From positions 124,001 through 188,000 of the forward strand of contig JANVFP010000022.1 of assembly GCA_027919835.1 (NCBI GenBank): a DNA stretch of 64,000 bases, given 5' to 3'. This document shows, piece after piece, positions 10,195 through 22,380 of the stretch (the stretch's first letter is position 1; the number at the start of each line of letters is the position of its first letter). Position numbers and translations under genes: made by a program. Under the pieces are notes generated by a model. It saw only the letters and a program-made list of their open reading frames with translations, did no database searches and was not told the origin of the DNA. Origin of the DNA: Lentinula raphanica. Lineage: Eukaryota; Basidiomycota; Agaricomycetes; Agaricales; Omphalotaceae.

Positions 10195-13100
10195 ATGTCG
10201 AACACAACTCCACCCAAATCGCTTCGTTCCCGAATGGGAACGGCAATGCGTAGGACATCGTCCGTACTTGCGTTCAGTCGTCCCAGTACGCCTGGGGCAT
10301 CTCCAAAGCAATCTCAAGGGGCTGGTGGTAGAGCTCGTTCCTCCTCAGTCACTACCTCAGAATCAGACACGAGTTCCGTCAGTCGACCTAGTGTTGACAC
10401 ATCTGCTCCCACAATCCCTCCAATCTCCACTCCCTCAGCAATCCAGATGCCTAGTCCTATCGCGGAGTCACCGGCCAGAGAAGCTGCTGCTACTGCAGAC
10501 GAAATTCGGGAAGAGCTCAGGGAGCTCAAAGAGCCTAAAGCAGGCCCTACTCCCCTTACACAAGTGGTCACGGCACCCAGTGCACAAGCACTAGAGGAAG
10601 CTCCTAGTCAGGCTCCCTCATCTACAGGACCTGCACTCATCGGATCAGCCAATGAGCCGCATGTCTTCACGGAAGAACCGGATGAGATGTCTCTCCGAGC
10701 TCATACTATAGAGTCGAGCAAAGAGTCTGCTCCGATTGAGAAGCAGACTCAGAACGTACCCGCTCCGGTAGCTCCTGCCGGTCCGTCTGTTTCTGAAGTT
10801 TCTCCTGCTCCTGGTCTCGAGACTGCTCCGTCCTACTTCGAGATACCTCCTCATCCTCCCTCTGAAAGCTCCCTCTCAGATTCAAAGTCACTGCGTAGGG
10901 CTATACTGGAGAACACAATGGGCGTCGTCGAGCAAGAACAAACTCCGGGCGAAATACCATCGGATCAAACCACACCTCGACCTCATGGTCCCGCAGACAC
11001 TGAGAATGCAAGCGTATTCTTTGCATTCTCAGATATGCCTGTGCCAGCTACAAATGAAGTCAAAGCTGAAGATAGCCTTAAGCCAGCTCCGTCTATGCCT
11101 GAACCTACTGTCGAGCCTGTTCCTGTGCCCGGGCCAGCTCCACCAACTGCAGAAGTTGTACAAATGCCGTTGCCCGATATCGCAGATGAAGGTTCAGTGC
11201 CGCCTCCTGTTGGACCGTCTGCTAGCCAACCCATACCTATCCCATCCAAACGGCAGGATATAGATACCCAGCCGGATCAACCGTCCACATACACGTACAC
11301 GGATGATGTCTTATCCCAACCTGCTGCTTATGTACCAAAGGACAAGAAGGTAGAGAACGCGGCATCTTCGAACATTGTTCCCTACGATATCGGATCTAAC
11401 GAAGAGGTTTGGGCTTCGCGAGCCAACATGCAGAAAGATCGAGACGCTGTTGGTAGACAGCATGTTGATAATAGCCTGCAGTGAGTCTCTCAACTCTGTA
11501 CAACTGGCCCTTTTGAACCAAGTGTTTATACAGAACGCTACAAGATCCATTCGCAGATCCTGTGCCATCAATCCATCCCTCGACAATTGGTACAATCGGT
11601 CTTTCTGGAATGCCTGAGTACTCCCAGATTTCGGTCATTATGAGTATCGAAACGAATTGAATCTCTTTTCAGACCTGATAACGCCGCAACACGGAATCAA
11701 GCCTCTAACACAGGTTCTCAAACCATACCAGAAGTGATGGTTGTGCCGATCACGCAGCCACGCGAGGAAGTATCCACTCGGTATGTATCTATCACTGAAA
11801 ATCGTTACTTTTTCAAATGGCCTTCAGGTCAATCAACCAACATTCGCTTCCATATCATGAAACCGAGTGAGCATGATATTGTTGCCTTCAGTTTGAGAGC
11901 AGTCTAATCGATCCAAATAGTGAAACCCAACCTCTTCTTGGTTCCAGCACCCTACCTCCGGCACCATACCTTCAAGTGCACTCACCACAACCCACTAATC
12001 ATCTCCTTAATGTTTCCGGGATACCAAGTGGCAGCGCTTCGTCTTCAATACCATTCCCACCAAGGAAGCCCTTCTCACATTCCGCTTTACCCCGTCTACA
12101 TCACCTTGGTTGGATCGAATACGCTCTCCCTGATTCAACGATCTATTACTCTCACCCGACTCTCCGCGTAACGACTGACATCGATCTACGAAGTGCAACG
12201 AAACTAGACGCTGTGACAGCATATCTGGATCATCGTAGACTACATGACGGCGCTGGAACCCCTCCTGGATTCGAGTTATGGTTGAGAGAAGGTAATTTGG
12301 CGGATGGGGAGGGTTTCAGAAAGAAGCGAGGTCTTGGAAAAACGAAGGAATTTGTACCTGTGAGACACTGGGTAGACCACAAGAAACGGTTGGTGACAAC
12401 GGATCCTATATGGGATGCTCAAAGCGACGGGAGGATCAGAAGGCAAAAAACGAAGAAACTGGTAGATGATTGTAAGTTTCAATCCGTGCACGACAAGACA
12501 CATATTGAGGATGGTTGGGCTGTTTGTTTCTTGAGCGTTAGACATGGAATATCGCTACTGGGCATTCATGGAAGATCATCCAGCGCATGTCACACTCCCT
12601 CAGAACGCTCGAGCTGATGCTATGGATATCTTGACGTGGTGCTGGACTGGTGATGAGTTTGACTTGTCCCAATAAATATTTACTCATTCGCACTTTGCCA
12701 GACCGTTTGCTTCCTTCACAGAGTGGCGTTTCACCTCCGTTCGACCAAGCGGAGTGTCAGGAACTGAACAATATTCTGCGGTCTTTTGGAAATGGTATGT
12801 GCACAGGAGCTTTAATCGCGTCGATCCATATTGACAGCATGAACTTGGCAGATGCCAATGGTGAATCGGGAATACAAGCTGTACTTCACACCCGGTTGGT
12901 CTCCCGTGTGTTGATGCGTGTCGGTGAGCTGTTAATCTCAATATTATCCCTCGGTTCGTTTCATGTACTTACTGCTTCTCAGCACGATGGCGTCAAATCA
13001 ACTTTCGGCCCAACAAACCTTTACCACAAGATATCAGTAACAAGAGAAGATTCAATCGAGCTCGTCCATCGGGGTTTCAACGCACAATCCTTGATGTTGT

Positions 13101-13785
13101 GGTCATGATTGTATTCCTTGGTGTTCCGTCGCTTTTCGTTTCACGATCGAATCATGCCCTGTTGCATCGCGTGGATGAAGAAAGTGGCCTCTTCTCGCCA
13201 CGTAGCGCCGGACCCATATTATTGCTGGGAGGATGTGCATGTCTCGTGGTGGGTTTCGTTTTGGTACACATGTGAATATACTGTCTGAAGCACCCACAAA
13301 GGCCGCCATCGTTTTAAGCGCATCAGTGACTTTCCTTTCTCTGCCAGGACTAGATAATATCGGACGTATCCCAGGTCTTGTTGCAGTTGTGTTTGCCACT
13401 TTCTCCATGGTGTTTAGTGTCATCGCCCTCTTCCGTTACAAAGCCGATATGGAGTGCATATCATCAAACATAGGACCATGGCCCGGTTTCAGTGGTGAAG
13501 GACTGATGTTGCACTCGGTTTGTCCCGCAAAATTTGTTCTCGCTTTATGACTCCTAACGCGGTCGACAGAGACGTATCTTGATTCTATCGCTCCCTCTTA
13601 CACTCTTAGCCTACTCAGTCATCAGTTTCATTGTGGGGATCGTCCTGTACTCGTTTTTCGGTGTCTCGGAAGCACCAAACGTTCTCCAGAAACATTTTGA
13701 GGAATACACTCGTTGGACAGTCGTCGGGGTTGTAGGAGGGTTGGCGGGAATTTTGTTCACGACTGTGCTTTTCATGCGGAGGTGA
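10195..13785 (+). CDS. WW-like, multi-pass membrane protein of unknown function
   Basis: A long first exon (10195 to about 11481, about 429 codons) encodes a low-complexity Ser/Pro/Glu-rich region. Short exons follow: SLQ joins TLQDPFADP near 11535. Near 12100 a WW-like segment reads GWIEYALPDSTIYYSHP, followed by TTDIDLRSATKLD. Then come a basic stretch (RKKRGLGKTK) and YRYWAFMEDHPAH near 12545. The C-terminal exons carry about five hydrophobic helices, at about 13095-13140, 13209-13255, 13300-13350, 13370-13425 and 13580-13660, plus a last one before the stop (TVVGVVGGLAGILFTTVLFM). The picture is a long disordered cytosolic arm anchored by a C-terminal membrane domain. I recognise the pattern from basidiomycete hypothetical proteins but know no function. 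Exon borders are approximate. Confidence 0.75.
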
Positions 13786-14454
13786 AGTCAGTAGTCATTG
13801 TATGAATATGCAAACACTGTGGTTTTGTATCTCTACCTAAAGGTTGCTCTTGTATTTATCGCACCAAGTTCGGTCATCATAGTGCATAACATTGGCGCAT
13901 ATGCATATGTTCATAGTAGGACATGATACATATGCTACGAATTTATGCACAAGGGAAGAGAACTTTAAGACTGAGAAAAAGGGGAGTAGTACTTTAATTT
14001 AAATGAGGGAACGAAGCTGTAACGTAGATAGAAAAGCGAAGCTCATAACCGTGACACTGCAGGCACAACTGCCAGTGTAGGCTGAGCAAAGCAAGAGCGA
14101 GTACGAGTAGGGAATGTCGAATGATACACTGGACAGAACTATAGATTTTACGTTTTGTAGACGGCAAGCAGAAATTTGTACCCCAACATGGTGAAAACGA
14201 ATGTTGACGATGGGGACGTTGCGAAAAGTGCAAGATACAATCGGGTCGTGAGACAATCACGGCGAACACGAATAGTGGGTACAAGCCCGTGTAGTAGTAG
14301 AACGAAGAGAAGGAGTGTTGAAATGGCATTGGTGGGACAGTGAGGGACGAAACAAGAATAACACAGTGATAAGGTAGGAGGAGGTCGTACAGATAGAGGA
14401 AGGAATTGAACGCTTGAGTTGTACATTGCTGGCGTACATGACTTTCAGTGGGCA
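13786..14454. other. Convergent intergenic region
   Basis: This is the 3' flank of two convergent genes. A minus-strand open frame at 13994-14536 shows no domain and overlaps the last exon of the HAD/cyclase gene. Confidence 0.5.
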
Positions 14455-16162
14455 TCATAGGCAGTAGACCTGAATCGATATGGTATCTAGATTTGATCCG
14501 TGAGTATACAAATAACTGCGATGAAAAAGGATACACATACCCTCACAACGGTATCGTTCCACGCTTGCTTTAAGTTGGTGATTGACGACGGTCTCTTCAT
14601 ACGCAGACGCGTCCCTTTGATAGCGTTGATAGCTAGAGCAGTGGTGAAGCCGCGGTTCGCGATGAGGACACCATTGGAACCATATTTGTAGAACCAGCCA
14701 TCAGGCCATCCACCATCAATGTCTTGCATGCTTCGTAGCGTCATGAGATCTCCAGTAGCGTCGATCCCGACGAAGTTACAGCAAAGCACACGCATTGCCA
14801 AAGCCAAAGCGTCGCCTTTCATACCGAGGCGTTCACGGCAGCACTCGATGAAAAGAGGTCCCAAGCGTTTGTAAACGTCTGGAGCAACCAGAAACAGGCG
14901 CGACAAGAAGCTAGAAGAAGATCCAATCAGCTGACTACGAAAGACGAACAATAAATCAACTCACAAAAGGAAGGCTTCGGGGGGTTCGTAATAGCGTGTA
15001 CCCTCGTTGAAAGCTCGATACCGGAGAACGGACTCCACCCATTCAAAGCATTGCTTGAGCTGTTTACCCCTGCCGTACTTGTAGAACAAAGTCAACACAT
15101 TAACACAGACGACTGGATCAATCCGTGGCCTGGATGCATCGAAGTAGACCTGAGGGATCCCATCTGCATTGCGAAGTTCCAGGATCGCGTCCATCACCTC
15201 GTGTTTCCTCTCAAGGGACATATGGTCAGAGCAAGTGATACCAATCGAAGTGGTGTCGACATCACAAGGGAAAGCAGACGTCGTCAACTCGCCTTCGCCC
15301 CTGAAGAAGTTGAAAGGTCCATCATACTTGACGTAGTTGACCAGGGTAGGATCATGAGTAGCTTCGAGGATAAGGAGCTGAGCAAAGTTCTCGTGAATGG
15401 TGATGCCAGTGGAGGTGTAGGATAGATGTTTGCAAGCGTGCTGTCTCAGGAAAGCTTCACCCCGAGCAGTAGGATCGAAACAAAGGTTACGAAGTTGACG
15501 CTCGACATTCTCGAAGTCATCGTAGAGGATGCCTGTCATTCCAAATGAACGGGCGGCCAGAACGTTGTCCAGTTTATCGTCCACGAAAATGGTGCGCGCA
15601 GGGTCCGCACCAGTGCGTTCGAGCACATGTCGGAAATAACCAATGTTAGGTTTACGTTCGCCAGCTGCAGATGAGGTGAAGCAATGGTCGAAGAGATCTA
15701 TATCTGAAGACCTCCCCCGGAGAAAGTCGAAATCCTAAAGGGAAAACACCGTGGTAAGCCAGTGATAATCGACGATGTAAAGTTTCTACTGACCTCTGCC
15801 GAAATATTACTCATGGCATAGATTTTACGGCCGGGTCTGAGCTCTCTGATTAGATCAACCATGAACGGACGACTGACGAGTGACTCGCGAGCGTGCTGGA
15901 AAGCATCGCGAACCTCGCTGGGGGAAAGAGTCATCTCTAGCGCAACAGAGGCATAACACTCCTCTTCGGAGATCTCCCCCTTCTCGTACTGGAACCAAGT
16001 CGTAGTCTGAAGTATACTCCGAAGAGTCTTGGGAGAAACAGAGGTCTTCGTCGAAGGGGACCAGGTGAAAAGAACATCGCCGAGGTCAAAGATTATCGTG
16101 TCGTATTTTATTGATGAGGAAGACGAAGATGATGAAGATGAAGGCCTAGGGAGGGCGACCAT
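14455..16162 (-). CDS. HAD-like hydrolase fused to class II terpene cyclase-like domain
   Basis: Four exons (16162-15794, 15734-14965, 14910-14541, about 14469-14455) give about 507 residues in continuous frame. The N-terminal half is a HAD hydrolase: motif I FDLGDVLF (about residue 25), motif II AMSNIS, motif III lysine in GERKPN, and motif IV FVDDKLDN (about 174-176). The C-terminal half is an alpha-barrel cyclase-like domain. It carries the class II acid motif DVDTT (about 281-285) and the late DGGWPDGWFYKYGSNG segment. This order matches fungal drimane-type sesquiterpene synthases such as AstC, where the cyclase part protonates farnesyl diphosphate and the HAD part acts on the diphosphate. 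The product is an inference. No P450 or other tailoring genes lie nearby. A polyserine run follows the start. The last exon is short and uncertain. Confidence 0.85.
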
Positions 16163-17381
16163 CTTTGCAAAGAGAGAGAGAAGAGTGGGGGGATGGGCAA
16201 TCCATGTTCAGCTCGGCCTATTGTTAAAAAGCAAAAAGGCTATTGTTGATTTACCGAGCCTGAGCGCTCGGTGTCGACTGGCGAACTGGTGCGGGTCGAG
16301 ATTACGTGATGATTCTGAAACCCACTCACCTTTTTTCTCTGGCCTAATTTGGCCTTTGGCCGACCACCCTCCCGATCTTTCCTAGATTGGAAGACGGCAA
16401 AGTACAATTGATTCTGAATCCCGCCCTTTCCTCAAACTGTTGTTCGACCTGGTTTTTTCTGAAAGCTCAAGAGTCCTTCTCTTCAAAAGCACCTCGAGTC
16501 AGCGTTCAGCTTGAAAACAGTTCAGCTGAAGTCGTTCTATTGTCATTCCCGGAAACTGGCCATAAAGCATGCGGAAAGATGTGAACGAACGGCAGATGGA
16601 GATAAAATAGAACAATAAAACACTCACAGGCACCACAATCTCACCCGGTACTCGAGACAATACGGCTGTTACCATCTGTCCCTGGCCCGTAAGCGGGATG
16701 AAAACGCGGGAGGAGCGGCCATTATTGTGTCACTCATTTCGGACTGATGAAAACGAGTGAAAACGATCGAACTCAGTTCTACCTCTTTGATCTGCAGAAA
16801 GCATCATCAAGAGGCTCATCGAAGAGGTGTGTAAGGGTGCGTACAGCTAAGTGACAGTTTTGAGAGTTCTTGAATACAACGTCGGGCTCTGTAATATTTA
16901 AATGCTCGAACATGTCGAAGATCTTGATTCCTGCCTGGATCGACGGTGACAAAAATAAGCCAGTTCTCTGCTGTGGATCTTACGGTAGATTTGACTCATT
17001 GGGGCCGTTTTTAAGCAACATTCGCGCGATGACATTCCGAACCTTGATTGTTTTGAAACTGTCGAGCCTCCGATGTGGATACTGAACCACAAGTTACGAT
17101 AGATATGTACAGGGGCTTACAGGGTATGGCGGAATCTTGGAATCTCATACACCTTGCGCATTGCATAACTCTCTCTGTAAACAGGAAATATGGTAAGTCT
17201 CAGCAGCAGGCGAAGGAGTTCAATGAATACCTTGAAACACCCTCGGAAAGCGAAGGTCCCTTTGACATCGCCTTAAGGAGTGATGCAATCGATGGTGGCT
17301 CTAACAAGCGCAGCTCAGTAGTTAAACTGTACCAGATATCCCTCTAGCTCAACCCACAGCTGTCCGTTAGGATTTGCCGTA

Positions 17382-17419
17382 TTTCCGCGATATCATAATC
17401 TAATGATATCTCGCGGAAA
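17382..17419. repeat. Inverted repeat with two-base bulge
   Basis: The left arm tttccgcgatatcat (17382-17396) is complementary to 17403-17419, apart from two extra bases (tc) in the right arm. The loop is six bases. It could fold as a hairpin in DNA or RNA. It is not followed by a T-run and no gene ends beside it. Confidence 0.7.
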
Positions 17420-18019
17420 CTTTGAGTGGCAGTACTCGCGGACGGCACACAACAGCCTACTACAGCACATTGATTCATGTGCTTGTTGCCATCTGAGCAT
17501 TCAATAAACGGCTACAGCTTCAGGTACTGTGAGATACAGCTTGATGAACAGGCGATGTTGACTGTTCTTGAGTCTTGTCGCAAGCTGACTTCTGCGAACC
17601 ACCACGAGCCAAGTTCGCAAGCGAAAAATCGTCATCAATCACCAGCGATCAGCATTCAAAACATGCGGTGTACGTACTATCATAGCTGCTGTTGGCTAGT
17701 ACTTAGCTCCTGCACCATTCGAAATCAGTCGTCGTATAGAGTGCGTCGATCTCAGTGAACCAAGGCAAAAAGCAAAAAGAACTTGCCAGAATTTGCTTCC
17801 GGTCTGAGTCTCAAAAAAAATTGGTTGACTTCGCACGTGTCGCTTGTCGGGCGCTTATTTACCTGTTCGAGTTTGAGCGGAATCTTCACTGAACTGTGCA
17901 CCAGCTGTACACTGTGCAGTGTGGGTCAACTAGTAGTCCATGAACACTGACTGCTGTTGCAGTAATTTTGTTGGCTGAAATTTCGGAGGATCTGTGTATA
18001 CGGATTTATCCCAATACGT

Positions 18020-18060
18020 GAACAAGAACCATGGTAATACCGTTACCATGGTTCTTGTTC
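18020..18060. repeat. 18-bp perfect inverted repeat with 5-base loop
   Basis: Arms 18020-18037 (gaacaagaaccatggtaa) and 18043-18060 are exact reverse complements around the loop taccg. The chance of a perfect 18-bp palindrome this tight is very low. It lies away from any supported gene. It may be a relic of a fold-back element or a structured transcript. Confidence 0.85.
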
Positions 18061-21000
18061 GTGACATGGAACAATGGTTTTCGAAGAATTCCTCAGGCTT
18101 GTGCAAATTGGCGGCCAGGCGGCCTTGTGTGACAACTCTCGTCGCTCAATAGAGTATGGCTCAGGATGGGTACTAAACATGCTCATACGCACAGACGAAA
18201 CTTCGCTGGAAGCAGACTGGATTATACAGATTATCTCAAAAACAATTAAAGTATATTGCTTTGCCATTCTGGAACAGCTTGTAGCTTTGTAAAGGCTGGG
18301 CCAATATCATACTAATATTAATCGATGGGAATCGTCTCCACATCGATATACATGGCCGTTTTTGCCTGCTATTACCAGCAGTAGTATATGAGCTAGACCC
18401 TTCCGAGGAAATAGTAGCGTGTTGAATCCTTTTTGTCTTTCAACCCGTTGACCGTACCGGCATGTACATATTGAAGAATAGAGTGGTGGCACTGGTGGCA
18501 GGTGGTGGCGACCCGCGACCCTGTGACTGTGCGATGGTGCAACAATTTGTGCTGAACTGGACCATAATACAAGCAAGATAACTGCAAAGACTCTCTAAGT
18601 CAGAATCTTGAACCAGCAATATACTTCTCAATAACCGGACGGAAGGACCTACATGGTTCCATAGGCCAGATTCGTAGCAGATAGATTCCGCCAGATCTAA
18701 CATATGAGCAACGATATCAATCTTGAGTACTATATAAGGCAGGGTGGGCGGGAACAGGCGGGAAAGCTCGGGGAAAACACTCTCAACAGCTCCCAACCTT
18801 AAGGACCCAGACCTTGAGGTTTGTTAGAGTGCCGCGGTGGATTCAAACCATCGCGATGACTTATTTGAAGTTCGTTCTCGTTACCATTCTTTGCCATATG
18901 TATCACAATTCCGCATTTGCCGGGACTCTGTGAGACCGTATGGATATATGGATAAGGCGTTTCTGAGTGTGACTGTTGCATCGGGGCGACGGGAGGTCCT
19001 TGGAAGCGTGGGCGGAAATTATAACATAACGCGTGTACATATACTTACCATGTCAGTTATAAAATTAACGGAGTTGATGTTTCTTTTGACTTGCAGGCTG
19101 TTGAAGGCTGTTGAGAAACATTGAAAGCTGTCTTGATCGTTGAACCCTATCCGAACCCTATTCACAATGAAACTCTTTCACGTCCGTACGTGATACTTGG
19201 AGAAATTTTCCTACTGGTACACGTACGCCGATCGAGCCGAATACAGCTCACCCCCGTTTGCGCTCAGAAGGACAGTGGATCGCGTTCGGCATCGAAATGA
19301 AGTTGGATTCTATCGAGTATATCCAGGAGGCTTGCTCAGCCTTAGCTTAATGGTTATAAGCCACTCACCTTGAACTTGGAGTTGTGGCGCCTTTGCGATT
19401 GAGTACATACACTGACGAAAGTCGGGCGCCAGTGGCGAGCGCCCAAAATTCTGTGACATGCAATGAGGCTTGCCGTCTTGAATATTGGCGTTGCCCCGAG
19501 CCTTGAATTGACGACACGGAGAGGAAGTTCAGCTCGATTCACCAGGTTCAGCCGCTCAATGACCCTGTCGAACTGGGTCGCCGCGTTCAGGATGAACAAT
19601 GACTGGAAGCGCTATATACAGACGAGTCAGAGAAAATCTACATTGAAAGATTGAGATCTACCAATCTGAGGGAAGTTCAATCTTGTCCGTTGTCGACATA
19701 CATTTCGCTGTTGAATGAGTATGTAACACAACGTACGACAGTCTTGAACGGGTCTCCAATGCACCTTGAATGTATCGGACCGGTCATTGTCTGAGGGTAT
19801 TGGCTCAGGCTGGAACAAAGTGGAAAGCAACTCCATTGGAGGCATTCATGCTCTGTGATGGCGCAAGATGCGCCAAATGCCACCTAACGCCACTTCAACG
19901 GGATCATCAGGATATGTAGTACCCAGTGTGGTGCTACATGAGGGCTGCAGTCGTTGACACTGAGCGTTCGAGTCCTTACCGTTCTCCCTTCTCCCTTCCG
20001 CACCTTGGCAATTTTCATCGTTTTTCTTCCTGTGATTTCTAAAAGAAAAAAGTCATAGACGGGTTTGGCCTACAACGTGCAGGTTTTCGAGAACCCGGTT
20101 TGAATGGATCATCATGCATCAGGAAGAGCATGGAAAAGAAAGTCAAGAACTTCCATGACTCGTACAGAGAAGATCCTTGCCGGAGGTCCGAGCGGCGAGA
20201 TAGTTTTAGGGCCTCGGAATATCACACGAATGGAATGTATGATATGTTTGCAAAACAACAAAAAGCGTGCCGTAGACGAATGACAGACACTGAGACCAGA
20301 ACGACGTTGATCTTCCTGGTTTTGATGATCGAGTGGTTAGAAAGATGGATATGTGCTTGTACGAGCCTCCGGATCCGATGCCGCTCTTCCCTGAACTGAT
20401 CGTTTTTGAGTACGAAATCGGTTTTGTTCTACGGTGTCTTGAATCCAGCTAGTAACACATAGTGGCGTCAAGCTCTGGATTCTTGTATGGGACAAGAGTT
20501 CCTCTGTCAATAATAGATTGATTCATGTGTGTGGGAGATGCAATAAAAGAACGCGTACCGATGTGGGATTATTGTACTTCTAGTTTCCAATCTGCCTCTT
20601 CATCATTCGCCTGCTAGTCACTAGCGAATGCCACAAGCCATCCATGCCGAAACGTGTACTACGTCCGAATCCAATCTAATCTTGGGGCACAGACCCTTAT
20701 CATATGCTACATCAGTACCTCCCAGATGATGAACTGAGGCAAACCATCTCCGTCAACTATGATTAGGGATTCTTAACTTCAAGAACAGCGAGGGAAGTCA
20801 AAGACGACAGAAATGAATCCAGGTCCGTGTTCCTACTGAGGCACATAACACATAGAGAATGATGGAATGCCTCTCGAAGGAGAAAGGAAAACAAGTTGGA
20901 AGGCCTTCGTATCAAAGTTGTTGATGAGCTATTGCAGGCTATTGCTGGATGGAAAGATTGGTAAGAGTCTGGACTACCGCTACTCTCGCACAATTCCCTG

Positions 21001-22380
21001 TTTCTCACCTGAATGCATCTTCATCGGGGACTGTCGTGGTAGGCACGGAAGACACGTTGAGTACACGCACCCCCAACCACAATAACAGCTTGTTATAACT
21101 CTCAAGTGTATCGGCGACCACATGTGCATTGCTCGCATTCGAAAGATTCTGCGAATTGTCAATTGAACGGACTCGGAGATCCTGGTATGTAGGTGGTATG
21201 TAATATGAACTCGGACAATGCTTACTCACCTTGTTTCTTCACGGAAAACATCTCCCCATATTCTCTCCCCATCCTCGTGCATATGACTTTAAAGATGCAC
21301 TTTTGTCTGGCTGAATCGAGTCAATTCTCCCAAGCTTCGTCCCAGGCTTATCGACTATCATACGCAGAGTCAAGCTCGAACAGCTTTCACCATTCCACTC
21401 CTGAATATCATCGAGCTCGACGTTGTGTCCTATCGAATGTTCTTGTTATCATTTTTCCTCGAAAGGCAAGATTTTGGGAGAAAAGTCAGACTGGAAACTT
21501 CGAGGTTGCGGTCGATGCCACAAGTCTTCCGAAAAACGTTGGTAACACGAGGCGCACTATTCCTCCACGGAAATTTCAGGGAAATAGCACAGAAGCGGTT
21601 AGTGATTCGGATGAACTCTAATTACCCCAGTCATGGTCAAAGAGTTCGATGTATGCATAGGGAAACCTTCAAGTTGAAATGTTGGCGACTGGCACGATCC
21701 ACTCACAAATCAACTTCAAAATATCCTGGACCTTTCAAATTTTGCACGAAATCGACGCAGCCACTTCCACGAACGGATATTGGATTTGAGAATTTAAAAG
21801 GGTCTCTATATGTAAGATCAGATACTAAGACGAACCCGTTTAACTGAGTTGCCACGCCAAAAAAGACAGAACTATCCATGATCTTTCCCACTTCTGTAAC
21901 GTAGAGGGTAGAGGATTGAAATCGGACCTGGGTTATACGCCTCCTACACAGCATTTTATTTGTTTGACCGCTGGCAAAGTTCGAATTCCGGCTACCAGGT
22001 TTTGGGCGAACCATTATGGGCAAGATAAATTCGCAGGAAATTGGTGGAAACTGGTATGATGGTGTAGGATGAGATGATGGTGGTAGAAGAGAAAGAGAGA
22101 TGAATGACCGGAGTATGAAAATCGTTCAATGTAAATAACAATGACCAATCTGTTTGGCTTGGGCATTGTACCACGCGCTTCAAATTCTTCCCTCAACACT
22201 GTCACGTTCAACGACCAGACATCTTACCAGTCTTATCACACATTTACTGTATCTTCTACTCGTTTTCGAGGAGATCATTCGAGCTGGAGAAATTTGAGTT
22301 GGTCTGTTGACAATCGGCTTTCTCAGCTGTCGCTCTTAGTCGTTTTGTGGCAAAGGAGAGAGTTGAAGGGCGAAGCTGAG

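Larger units (their letters stand above)
16163..22380. other. 6.2-kb gene-poor region
   Basis: I could not support any gene here. Open frames up to about 140 codons occur on both strands (for example 18440-18796 minus and 21193-21621 plus), without domains. Two attractive minus-strand frames (19354-19845 and 21703-22014) could not be spliced in frame to partners. The region contains two strong inverted repeats (17382-17419 and 18020-18060). Its right end must hold the SET1 promoter. Confidence 0.5.

Noticed and set aside
18826..18870. Minus-strand string ggtttgaatcc resembling a tRNA T-arm
   Set aside because: The expected 5' acceptor strand about 72 bases upstream is absent.
19335..19375. 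D-arm-like string tagcttaatggttataagcc
   Set aside because: No anticodon arm or T-arm follows at the right distance.
19354..19845. Two adjacent minus-strand frames that look like exons of one gene
   Set aside because: The only GT-AG pair between them (donor at 19661, acceptor near 19612) joins the exons in the wrong frame, and neither frame shows a known domain.
21430..22014. Minus-strand frame beginning MVRPKPGSRNSN, possibly divergent from SET1
   Set aside because: A GTGAGT donor at 21706 and the next acceptor give a phase that runs into a stop. No domain is recognised.
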